NCBI RefSeq assembly: GCF_000243395.2
Contig: NZ_CM001484.1
Span: forward strand, 341,589 to 405,588
DNA from: Saccharomonospora glauca K62
GTDB lineage: Bacteria; Actinomycetota; Actinomycetes; Mycobacteriales; Pseudonocardiaceae
DNA: 64,000 nt
Direction of reading: 5' to 3'
In this document: in pieces, positions 52,975 through 64,000 of the stretch
Numbering within the stretch: position 1 is the first letter of the stretch
Layout of the letters: each line of letters opens with the position of its first letter
The notes under the pieces: model-generated
What the model was told of the DNA's origin: nothing
Databases searched by the model: none
Seen by the model: only the letters and a program-made list of their open reading frames with translations
Translations under genes and position numbers: made by a program

Positions 52975-53700
52975 ATGAGTTCGGACGAGCAGCGGCCGGA
53001 ACCGGACGAGCAGGAGACTCGTCCGTCCGCCGGCACCGAGCACGACGACAGCGAAGCCGACACCGAGGCGCGTGAGCGCACCCCCGAGCCGGACGAGGAG
53101 AGCCCGGACGAGGAGGCGGACGCAGAGGGCCCGGACGGCCGGTCCGAGGTTCGGCGCCCGAAGCGGTCCGGGCCACCTCGGGCGCTCGTGTTCGGGGCCG
53201 CCGCCCTGGCCTCGGCTGCGCTCGTGGTCGCGGTGGTCTGCGGGGTGATGTGGCAAACCGCCGCGAGCAGCGACGACGTGAGGATCGCCGAGGCCAGGGA
53301 AGCCGTCGTGGCGGCGACGAGCAAGGCGGTGGTGGCGTTCACGGGGCTCGACTCGACGAATCCCGACGAGTACTTCCGCGGGCAGAAGGAGATCGCCACC
53401 GGGGACCTGTTGAAGGAGATCGAGGAGACCGAGCAGGAGTACCGCGACCTCCTCGGCAAGACCAAGGCCGAGGTGGAGTCCCGCGTGGCGGACGTGGCCG
53501 TCGAGGAGCTCAACGTCCACGAGGGCAAGGCGCTCGCCCTGGCCGTGGTCGAACTCACCGTCACCCAGGAGAACGACACCGGGACGAAGACGCTGCGGAT
53601 GCAGTTGCAGCTCGAACGCGACCCGAGCGCGGGGGACGTCGAGGACCACCCGTGGAAGGTGTCGGGCATCTCGCCGGTCGGCTACGGCGCCGGCGGCTGA
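52975..53700 (+). CDS. Mce-associated membrane protein, first
   Basis: 241 residues from ATG 52975. Acidic disordered N-terminus (about 1-62), one membrane segment (about 68-90), and a small outside domain (SKAVVAFTGLDSTNPDEYFRGQKEIATGDLLKEI landmarks) of the kind seen in mycobacterial Mas proteins. Such proteins follow mce genes and stabilise the complex. Confidence 0.88.
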   Translation: MSSDEQRPEPDEQETRPSAGTEHDDSEADTEARERTPEPDEESPDEEADAEGPDGRSEVRRPKRSGPPRALVFGAAALASAALVVAVVCGVMWQTAASSDDVRIAEAREAVVAATSKAVVAFTGLDSTNPDEYFRGQKEIATGDLLKEIEETEQEYRDLLGKTKAEVESRVADVAVEELNVHEGKALALAVVELTVTQENDTGTKTLRMQLQLERDPSAGDVEDHPWKVSGISPVGYGAGG

Positions 53701-53761
53701 CCCGTGGCGTCCCGTTCTCCCACACCATCCGCGCACGAGACCTGAGTCAGGAGATCCCGAA

Positions 53762-54793
53762 ATGCCTCCCTCCCGGCGCCGTATCCCCGCCGCGCAGCGG
53801 CCGACCCCGACCCGCCGTCCCAAGGTCGCCGGACTGCGCAAGCCGTCCCCGACGAAGCGCGTTCCGGAGCCCACCGAGGAGACCGGCTCACCCGCCGAGA
53901 CCACGTCCGAGGCCGAGGAGGCGGTCGAGCCCCGTCCCGAGCGGGCGCCGGAGTCGGTGTCCTCCGACGCTTCCGCACCCGCTCCCTCGGAGGACGAGGG
54001 GCCCCGCGAGACCGAGAGCGACCGGCCGAGGCCGCGACCCAAGACACGCGATCGGGGGACGGTACGGCCCACGGACACCGAGGAGGCCGGCGGCTCCGAC
54101 GAAAACGCCGCGGCGACCACGTCCCGCGCCCTTCGAGGCTCCGCCGACGAAAGCGCCGAGCCGGACTCGGAGGGGGCCGCGGCGGCTCCCCGCTCGCGCC
54201 GGACCGGCTACCCCGTCCTGGCGGCTCTGCTGGCGGCCACGCTCGTCCTGGCGGGGCTCGCCGTGTTCTTCAAGACGAAGTACGACGAGGTCACGAGGCT
54301 GACGGGCAACACGGCGATGGTGGACGTGGCCGCGACCGCCGAGGTCAAGCAGGCGATGGAGGATGCCGCCCAACGCCTGTTCTCGGTCAACTACCAAAAT
54401 ATGGAGGCCACCAAGGAGGCCGCCGACCGCTTCCTCGCCAACGAGGAGGTTCGGAGCACCTATGACGCGCTCATGGGTGACTACCGACGGGAAGCACAGA
54501 AGCAGAAGATCGTCGTCACCACCACGGCGGTCCGGAGCGCTGTGGTACTCCTAGATGGTGACCGCGCCAGGGTCATGGTCTACGTTGATCAAGTGGCGAC
54601 CCGAGCCGGTCAGGATCAGCCCATGGGTGGTCCCGCCGCCATGTGGTTCGAGGCCGAGCGTCGGGACGGCACGTGGAAGGTCGCGGGCTTGGACGTCTAC
54701 GGTGCTGATCAACCCGATACTCGATCGGGGACGGCACCAACGGGGGCGGAAACACCGTCGTCGCAGGCAGAAGATTTGACGGAGGGTAACTGA
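53762..54793 (+). CDS. Mce-associated membrane protein, second
   Basis: 343 residues. Very long disordered N-terminus (about 1-145; Pro, Glu, Arg, Thr), one membrane helix (about 152-170, YPVLAALLAATLVLAGLAVFF) and an outside Mas-like domain (AQRLFSVNYQNMEATKEAADRFL, landmark FSVNYQNMEATKE). Last gene of the operon; 61 bp from the first Mas gene. Base composition toward the 3' end is somewhat lower in GC than the rest. Confidence 0.87.
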   Translation: MPPSRRRIPAAQRPTPTRRPKVAGLRKPSPTKRVPEPTEETGSPAETTSEAEEAVEPRPERAPESVSSDASAPAPSEDEGPRETESDRPRPRPKTRDRGTVRPTDTEEAGGSDENAAATTSRALRGSADESAEPDSEGAAAAPRSRRTGYPVLAALLAATLVLAGLAVFFKTKYDEVTRLTGNTAMVDVAATAEVKQAMEDAAQRLFSVNYQNMEATKEAADRFLANEEVRSTYDALMGDYRREAQKQKIVVTTTAVRSAVVLLDGDRARVMVYVDQVATRAGQDQPMGGPAAMWFEAERRDGTWKVAGLDVYGADQPDTRSGTAPTGAETPSSQAEDLTEGN

Positions 54794-55127
54794 CGCTGCG
54801 CCAACTGGTGGTCAACCGCTGAAGGACGCTTGACTCAGAGTCTTCGGGGGTTCACGCTTACAGGCAACACGGCACGCCTTGCGGGAGGCGGGCCGGGGAC
54901 ACGAGAAGGAGAGCTCCGAGAACGAGGCGGGGCCCGGATCGCTGGACGATCGGGTGGCCCCCTCGACAACTCTCCTATGGCAGGCTAGACTGCTTCTTTG
55001 CGCTGCCCACTTTCAGGCTGCCCATGTCCGGTAGCTAGGATGGTCGGCAACACCGCACCCTTGACAGTCCGCGTTACGAGTTGCTAGCGCGGCTGCTCAA
55101 CCAGCTATGTCCCCGGAAGGACGCATC
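54794..55127. other. rpoB promoter and leader region
   Basis: About 330 bp with no gene. Contains the promoter at 54963-54991, a hairpin-rich upstream part (GGGCCCGGATC...GATCGGGTGGCCC near 54940-54960) and a second TTGACA at 55061-55066 with a weak match (TAGCGC at 55085) at the -10 distance. The long leader suggests post-initiation control. Confidence 0.55.
54963..54991 (+). promoter_or_regulatory. Likely main rpoBC promoter
   Basis: TCGACA (54963-54968), 17-bp spacer, TAGACT (54986-54991): good vegetative-sigma promoter hexamers, about 137 bp before the rpoB start. Confidence 0.65.
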
Positions 55128-58619
<3,492 letters not shown>

Positions 58620-58738
58620 CCCAGCCGCCCGGTGGGTCCGGGAGCACCGGACCCACCGGGTAGCCGAACCCCTCTAATCCGATGGGGTCGGGAAAGCACC
58701 CCGGACCCCCGAGAAGAACCCCAAGGGGATGCAAGAAC

Positions 58739-61700
58739 GTGCTGGACGTCAATTTCTTCGATGAGCTCCGGATCGGTCTCGCCACGGCCGACGACATCCG
58801 TCAGTGGTCCTACGGCGAGGTCAAGAAGCCGGAGACCATCAACTACCGCACGCTCAAGCCGGAGAAGGACGGGCTCTTCTGCGAGAAGATCTTCGGCCCC
58901 ACCCGCGACTGGGAGTGCTACTGCGGTAAGTACAAGCGCGTCCGCTTCAAGGGCATCATCTGTGAGCGCTGTGGTGTCGAGGTCACCCGCGCCAAGGTGC
59001 GTCGCGAGCGGATGGGCCACATCGAGCTGGCCGCTCCCGTCACCCACATCTGGTACTTCAAGGGTGTTCCGTCGCGCCTGGGCTACCTGCTCGACCTGGC
59101 GCCGAAGGACCTCGAAAAGATCATCTACTTCGCCGCGTACGTGATCACCAGCGTGAACACGGAAATGCGGCACAACGACCTGCCCACGCTGGAGAACGAG
59201 ATCAGCGTCGAGCGGAAGACCATCGAGTCCCGCCGCGACGCCGAGATCGAGCAGCGTGCGCAGAAGCTCGAGGCCGACCTCGCCGCCCTGGAGGCCGAGG
59301 GCGCCAAGGCCGACGTGCGCCGCAAGGTGAAGGAGAGCGGCGAGCGCGAGATGCGGCAGATCCGCGACCGCGCCCAGCGGGAGCTGGACCGCCTGGAGGA
59401 GGTCTGGACGACCTTCACCAAGCTGGAGCCGCGTCAGCTCATCGTCGACGAGCAGCTCTACCGTGAGCTCTACGACCGCTACGGCGAGTACTTCACCGGC
59501 GGCATGGGCGCCGAGGCCATCCAGAAGCTGGCCAGCGAGTTCGACGTCGACGCCGAGGCGGAGGCGCTGCGCGAGACCATCCGCACCGGCAAGGGCCAGA
59601 AGAAGCTGCGGGCGCTGAAGCGGCTGAAGGTCGTGGCGGCCTTCCAGTCCACCGGCAACGACCCGCGCGGCATGGTGCTGGACGCGATCCCGGTGATCCC
59701 GCCGGAGCTGCGTCCGATGGTGCAGCTCGACGGTGGCCGGTTCGCCACGTCGGACCTCAACGACCTGTACCGCCGCGTCATCAACCGCAACAACCGTCTC
59801 AAGCGACTGATCGACCTCGGCGCGCCCGAGATCATCGTCAACAACGAGAAGCGGATGCTGCAGGAGGCCGTTGACGCGCTGTTCGACAACGGCCGTCGTG
59901 GTCGTCCGGTGACCGGTCCGGGCAACCGGCCGCTGAAGTCGCTGTCCGACCTGCTCAAGGGCAAGCAGGGCCGCTTCCGTCAGAACCTGCTCGGTAAGCG
60001 TGTCGACTACTCGGGCCGTTCGGTCATCATCGTGGGTCCGCAGCTCAAGCTGCACCAGTGCGGTCTGCCGAAGGACATGGCGCTGGAGCTGTTCAAGCCC
60101 TTCGTGATGAAGCGGCTGGTGGACCTCAACCACGCCCAGAACATCAAGTCGGCCAAGCGCATGGTCGAGCGGGCCCGCCCGCAGGTGTGGGACGTGCTGG
60201 AAGAGGTCATCAACGGCCACCCCGTGCTGCTCAACCGTGCTCCGACGCTGCACCGCCTCGGTATCCAGGCGTTCGAGCCGCAGCTCGTGGAAGGCAAGGC
60301 CATCCAGCTGCACCCGCTGGTGTGTGAGGCGTTCAACGCCGACTTCGACGGTGACCAGATGGCGGTGCACCTGCCGCTGTCGGCCGAGGCGCAGGCCGAG
60401 GCGCGCATCCTGATGCTGTCGGCGAACAACATCCTGTCGCCCGCGTCGGGTCGTCCGCTCGCCATGCCGCGTCTGGACATGGTGACCGGTCTGTTCCACC
60501 TCACGAAGCTCGACGAGAACGCCCAGGGCGCCGGCACGGCCTACTCGTCGCCCGCCGAGGCGATCATGGCCTACGACCGCAAGCAGCTCTCGCTGCACGC
60601 CCCGGTCAAGATCCGCATCCGCGACCGGCAGCCGAACAAGGAGCAGGAAGCGGCTCTGCGCGAGCAGGGTTGGGAGCCGGGCCAGCCGTGGCTCGCCGAG
60701 ACCACGCTCGGCCGGGTGCTGTTCAACGACCTGCTGCCCGCGGACTACCCGTTCGTCAACGAGCCCCTGCCGAAGAAGCGGCAGGCCGCGATCGTCAACG
60801 ACCTCGCGGAACGCTACTCGATGACGCAGGTCGCGCAGACGCTCGACGCCCTCAAGGACGCCGGCTTCCACTGGGCGACCCGCTCCGGCGTCACGGTCGC
60901 CATCTCCGACGTCCAGGTGCCGCCGCAGAAGAAGGAAATCCTCGACCAGTACGAGGCCAAGGCCGCGCAGGTGGAGAAGCGCTACCAGCGTGGTCAGCTC
61001 TCCCACGCCGAGCGCAACAACGAGCTCGTCAAGGTGTGGAGCCAGGCGACCGAGGACGTCGCCAAGGCGATGGAGGAGAACCTCTCCGACGACAACCCGA
61101 TCGCGATGATCGTGAAGTCGGGTGCGGCGGGCAACATGACCCAGGTGCGGTCGCTGGCCGGTATGCGTGGTCTGGTGTCCAACCCGAAGGGTGAGTACAT
61201 CCCGCGGCCGATCAAGTCCAACTTCCGTGAGGGCCTGTCGGTGGCGGAGTACTTCATCGCCACGCACGGTGCCCGTAAGGGTCTGGCCGACACCGCTCTG
61301 CGTACCGCCGACTCGGGTTACCTCACCCGTCGTCTGGTGGACGTGTCACAGGACGTCATCGTGCGCGAGACCGACTGTGGCACCAGCCGCGGCATCACGA
61401 TGACGGTCGCCGACGAGCTGCCCGACGGCCGCCTGGTGCGGGCCGAGCACGTCGAGACCAGCGTCTACGCCCGCAACCTCGCCGCCGACGCGGTGGACGC
61501 GCAGGGCAACGTGGTGCTCAACGCGGGTGACGACCTCGGTGACCCCGCCATCGAGCGGCTCATCCAGGCCGGCATCAGCAAGGTCAAGGTCCGCAGCGTC
61601 CTGACCTGCGAGTCGGCGATGGGTGTCTGCGCCACCTGCTACGGCCGGTCGATGGCCACCGGCAAGCTGGTGGACGTCGGCGAGGCCGTCGGTATCGTCG

Positions 61701-62650
61701 CCGCCCAGTCGATCGGTGAGCCGGGTACGCAGCTGACCATGCGTACGTTCCACCAGGGTGGTGTCGCCGGTGACGACATCACCACAGGTCTGCCGCGTGT
61801 CACCGAGCTGTTCGAGGCCCGCGTCCCGAAGGGCAAGGCGCCCATCGCCGACGTCGACGGCCGCGTGCGCATCGAGGAGAGCGAGCGGTTCTGGAAGATC
61901 ACGCTCATCCCCGACGACGGCAGCGAGGAGATCGTCTTCGACAAGCTGTCGAAGCGGCAGCGACTCGCCATCGGCCCGAACGGCCCGCTGGCGGACGGCG
62001 ACCACGTCAAGGTCGGCCAGCCGCTGCTGGAGGGCACGCCGGACCCGCACGAGGTGCTGCGCGTGATGGGTCCCCGCGAGGCGCAGATGCACCTGGTGGA
62101 AGAGGTCCAGAAGGTGTACCGCGCCCAGGGTGTGTCCATCCACGACAAGCACATCGAGGTCATCGTGCGGCAGATGCTGCGCCGCGTGACGATCATCGAT
62201 TCGGGTTCGACCGAGTTCCTGCCCGGCGAGCTGCCCGAGCGCACCAAGTTCGAGCAGGTCAACCGGCAGGCGGTGGCCGAGGGCGGCGAGCCCGCCTCCG
62301 GTCGTCCGGTGCTGATGGGTATCACCAAGGCGTCGCTGACCACGGACTCGTGGCTGTCGGCGGCCTCGTTCCAGGAGACCACCCGCGTGCTCACCGACGC
62401 GGCCATCAACGGCCGCAGCGACGCGCTGATCGGTCTCAAGGAGAACGTCATCATCGGTAAGTTGATCCCGGCCGGTACGGGCATCAACCGGTACCGCAAC
62501 ATCCAGGTGCAGCCGACCGAGGAGGCCAGGGTCGCCGCGTACGCGATCCCGTCCTACGACGACGGCTACTATACGCCTGACGTGTTCGGTACCGGTACCG
62601 GCGCCGCCGTCCCGCTGGACGACTACGACTTCGGTCGCGACTTCCGGTAG
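58739..62650 (+). CDS. rpoC: RNA polymerase beta-prime subunit
   Basis: 1303 residues from the GTG at 58739 ([15 protein letters not shown]), AAGGGGA upstream. N-terminal zinc site C60/C62/C75/C78 (CYCGKY ... CERC). Catalytic metal motif [13 protein letters not shown] with three Asp. Second zinc cluster near [15 protein letters not shown]. The trigger-loop region is [17 protein letters not shown]-like ([13 protein letters not shown]). Length is normal for actinobacteria. Follows rpoB by 119 bp, co-transcribed. Confidence 0.97.
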   Translation: MLDVNFFDELRIGLATADDIRQWSYGEVKKPETINYRTLKPEKDGLFCEKIFGPTRDWECYCGKYKRVRFKGIICERCGVEVTRAKVRRERMGHIELAAPVTHIWYFKGVPSRLGYLLDLAPKDLEKIIYFAAYVITSVNTEMRHNDLPTLENEISVERKTIESRRDAEIEQRAQKLEADLAALEAEGAKADVRRKVKESGEREMRQIRDRAQRELDRLEEVWTTFTKLEPRQLIVDEQLYRELYDRYGEYFTGGMGAEAIQKLASEFDVDAEAEALRETIRTGKGQKKLRALKRLKVVAAFQSTGNDPRGMVLDAIPVIPPELRPMVQLDGGRFATSDLNDLYRRVINRNNRLKRLIDLGAPEIIVNNEKRMLQEAVDALFDNGRRGRPVTGPGNRPLKSLSDLLKGKQGRFRQNLLGKRVDYSGRSVIIVGPQLKLHQCGLPKDMALELFKPFVMKRLVDLNHAQNIKSAKRMVERARPQVWDVLEEVINGHPVLLNRAPTLHRLGIQAFEPQLVEGKAIQLHPLVCEAFNADFDGDQMAVHLPLSAEAQAEARILMLSANNILSPASGRPLAMPRLDMVTGLFHLTKLDENAQGAGTAYSSPAEAIMAYDRKQLSLHAPVKIRIRDRQPNKEQEAALREQGWEPGQPWLAETTLGRVLFNDLLPADYPFVNEPLPKKRQAAIVNDLAERYSMTQVAQTLDALKDAGFHWATRSGVTVAISDVQVPPQKKEILDQYEAKAAQVEKRYQRGQLSHAERNNELVKVWSQATEDVAKAMEENLSDDNPIAMIVKSGAAGNMTQVRSLAGMRGLVSNPKGEYIPRPIKSNFREGLSVAEYFIATHGARKGLADTALRTADSGYLTRRLVDVSQDVIVRETDCGTSRGITMTVADELPDGRLVRAEHVETSVYARNLAADAVDAQGNVVLNAGDDLGDPAIERLIQAGISKVKVRSVLTCESAMGVCATCYGRSMATGKLVDVGEAVGIVAAQSIGEPGTQLTMRTFHQGGVAGDDITTGLPRVTELFEARVPKGKAPIADVDGRVRIEESERFWKITLIPDDGSEEIVFDKLSKRQRLAIGPNGPLADGDHVKVGQPLLEGTPDPHEVLRVMGPREAQMHLVEEVQKVYRAQGVSIHDKHIEVIVRQMLRRVTIIDSGSTEFLPGELPERTKFEQVNRQAVAEGGEPASGRPVLMGITKASLTTDSWLSAASFQETTRVLTDAAINGRSDALIGLKENVIIGKLIPAGTGINRYRNIQVQPTEEARVAAYAIPSYDDGYYTPDVFGTGTGAAVPLDDYDFGRDFR

Positions 62651-62660
62651 ACGAACGCGG

Positions 62661-62698
62661 AAAAGCCCCCGACCCACCACGGTGGATCGGGGGCTTTC
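62661..62698 (+). terminator. Terminator after rpoC
   Basis: Stem AAAGCCCCCGA (62662-62672) with TCGGGGGCTTT (62687-62697); within the loop CCACC also pairs with GGTGG. Ends rpoBC, 11 bp after the rpoC stop. Confidence 0.88.
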
Positions 62699-62815
62699 CC
62701 ATGTCCGGGGACGGAGCGAACTTCGACCGGCCGTTCGGGGGAACTTTCGACCCCGCACCGTCCGTCCAGCGGTCCACGCTTGTGGGATGTCAGACCGACG
62801 TCGAAGATCGTTTTT

Positions 62816-63349
62816 GTGATCACACCTGACACCGAGGACTGGACGTGGGTGCTGGAACGGCCCTGCGCGGAGTGCGGCTTCGACTCGAACACCGTCGACC
62901 GGGAAGGCGTATCCGCGCTGGTGCGAGCCAACGCGGCCACGTGGTGTGACCTACTGAGTGCCGGCGTGCGGCTGCGGACCCGCCCGGGCCCGGACCGGTG
63001 GTCCACGCTGGAGTACGCCTGCCACGTCCGTGACGTACTCCGCGTGTTCGACGAGCGGCTGGTCCTGATGCTCACCGAGGAGGACCCGACCTACGCGGAG
63101 TGGGATCAGGACCGCGCCGCCGTCGAGGGCCGCTACAACGAGCAGGACCCGTCGCTCGTCGCCACCGACCTGAGCGTCGCCGCCGAGCGAGTCGCGACCC
63201 GGCTCGACCGGCTACCGGACGGCGCGATACGACGCGGCGGCAAACGCTCGGACGGTACTCGGTTCACAGTGGAGACCCTCAGCCGATACTTCGCGCACGA
63301 GGTGGTCCACCACCTCCACGACGTCGGCGTACCGGCCGCGGGGAAGTGA
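62816..63349 (+). CDS. DinB-like / maleylpyruvate isomerase-type helical bundle protein
   Basis: 177 residues, GTG at 62816 (VITPDTEDWTWVLERPC). Four-helix-bundle protein of the DinB/mycothiol-dependent isomerase superfamily. Metal-binding His are likely in YACHVRDVLRVF (His near 66) and FAHEVVHHLHDVG near the C-terminus. The first ~20 residues carry a Trp/Cys pattern common in the actinobacterial subgroup. Enzymes of this group use mycothiol or have no known activity. The substrate is not known. Confidence 0.85.
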   Translation: MITPDTEDWTWVLERPCAECGFDSNTVDREGVSALVRANAATWCDLLSAGVRLRTRPGPDRWSTLEYACHVRDVLRVFDERLVLMLTEEDPTYAEWDQDRAAVEGRYNEQDPSLVATDLSVAAERVATRLDRLPDGAIRRGGKRSDGTRFTVETLSRYFAHEVVHHLHDVGVPAAGK

Positions 63350-63356
63350 CCCTGCC

Positions 63357-64000
63357 TCACATGTCGAGCAGGTCGCGGGTCTCCTGCGCACTGGCGCCCG
63401 AACCGATGTCGCCCTTGTCGACGGCGTCGGTGGCGTCCGAGATGTTGTCCCTGATCGTGCGGGAGGCGTCGAGAACGGTTTTGCCCACCTCGAGCGGAGA
63501 GGACTTGAGGTCGCTCGGCGATTCGATACCGGCGATGGAGGAAAGGGCCGCGGAGCCACCCGCCTTCAGCGACTCGGTGGCCGCCTCCTTCAAGGCACCA
63601 CGTCGACCGAGTTCACCGACCTTCTTGATCATCTCGTCCTTGAGCTCGGTGTAGTTCGTCTGCTTGGCCCCGAGCCTCTCCCCGAGCTTGGCCAGCTTCG
63701 AGACAAACTTCTTGAAGAATTCGATGATCTTGTCCAGCAGCTTGCCGAGCTTGCCCATCTTGCTGGTGACTCGCGAGAACGCACTCGCGGCCTTGGCCAC
63801 CGAGGCCGACATCGCCGTGGCGACCGAGGTACCGAAGGTCACCCACGACGACGCCAACGCGGGTATCCAGATCCAGATCAACCACGAGACGAACTCGGTG
63901 ATGATCGCCTTGATGACCTCCTCGACGACCGTCATGATCATCGACGAGATCTTCAGGATCTGGGCCACACCACCCGCGCTGGTGGCCACACCCTCGATGC
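63357..64000 (-). CDS. C-terminal part of a large WXG100/ESX-like or membrane-active protein
   Basis: Partial: the frame is open to the right window edge (…IEGVATSAGGVAQILK). About 214 residues visible. It begins with a hydrophobic helix-rich part (LKISSMIMTVVEEVIKAIITEFVSWLIWIWIPALASSW), followed by Ser/Ala/Thr segments and Lys-rich amphipathic helices (KMGKLGKLLDKIIEFFKKFVSKLAKLGERL) and an Asp/Ser-rich end. This looks like the tail of proteins linked to type VII secretion in actinobacteria, where an N-terminal WXG100 domain would lie outside the window. Assignment is tentative. The stop is close to the convergent DinB-like gene. Confidence 0.5.
   Translation of the reverse strand, partial: IEGVATSAGGVAQILKISSMIMTVVEEVIKAIITEFVSWLIWIWIPALASSWVTFGTSVATAMSASVAKAASAFSRVTSKMGKLGKLLDKIIEFFKKFVSKLAKLGERLGAKQTNYTELKDEMIKKVGELGRRGALKEAATESLKAGGSAALSSIAGIESPSDLKSSPLEVGKTVLDASRTIRDNISDATDAVDKGDIGSGASAQETRDLLDM

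Noticed and set aside
55061-55090. Second rpoB promoter at TTGACA
   Set aside because: Perfect -35, but no acceptable -10 at 16-18 bp (CTAGCG/TAGCGC); mentioned only within the leader region.

Overview
The window is high-GC actinobacterial chromosome. Gene content and order (tRNA-Thr/tRNA-Met/rpmG/hadAB, tRNA-Trp/secE/nusG/rplKA, rplJL, rpoBC, and a YrbE/Mce cluster headed by an mkl-type ATPase) point to the order Pseudonocardiales, most like Saccharomonospora or Amycolatopsis. This placement comes from gene order and protein features only; no database search was run.

Layout. 1-11.9 kb is mixed chromosomal housekeeping: the start of korA, a divergent Lrp/AsnC regulator and dimethylarginase pair with two perfect palindromes between them, a TroA-type metal ABC transporter behind a DtxR/MntR-like palindrome, htpX, rmlA, a metallo-beta-lactamase/rhodanese fusion, a DUF4232 lipoprotein, and an XRE regulator with a small Cys-rich partner. 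12.14-18.05 kb is an integrated mobile element of about 5.9 kb. A 20-bp direct repeat with one mismatch bounds it, and the right copy is the last codons of yajQ. It carries a tyrosine integrase, a RepSA-like replication initiator, a small zinc-finger protein, a GntR regulator facing three operator-like repeats, a GNAT protein, and a lower-GC cargo gene with a HEPN-type R-x5-H motif followed by a ~155-nt imperfect palindrome. No transfer (FtsK/TraB) gene and no excisionase are visible.

18-31 kb: yajQ, tRNA-Tyr, VOC protein, amidase, APH-type kinase, a protein with 11-residue repeats, DUF309, ctaD, DUF2630, a two-component system, DedA and a large membrane GAF/GGDEF/EAL protein. 31.3-42.9 kb: three tRNAs and the translation/secretion genes rpmG, hadA-hadB, aspC, secE, nusG, rplK-rplA and rplJ-rplL, interspersed with a secreted serine protease, an SGNH lipoprotein, and a GntR plus membrane protein pair.

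43.1-54.8 kb is one tightly overlapping Mce lipid-transport operon: mkl ATPase, two YrbE permeases, six Mce proteins (the fifth a lipoprotein) and two Mce-associated membrane proteins. It sits between rplL and rpoB. 55.1-62.7 kb is rpoB-rpoC, with a rifamycin-sensitive-type cluster I. The window ends with a DinB-like protein and the C-terminal part of a large secreted/membrane-type protein.
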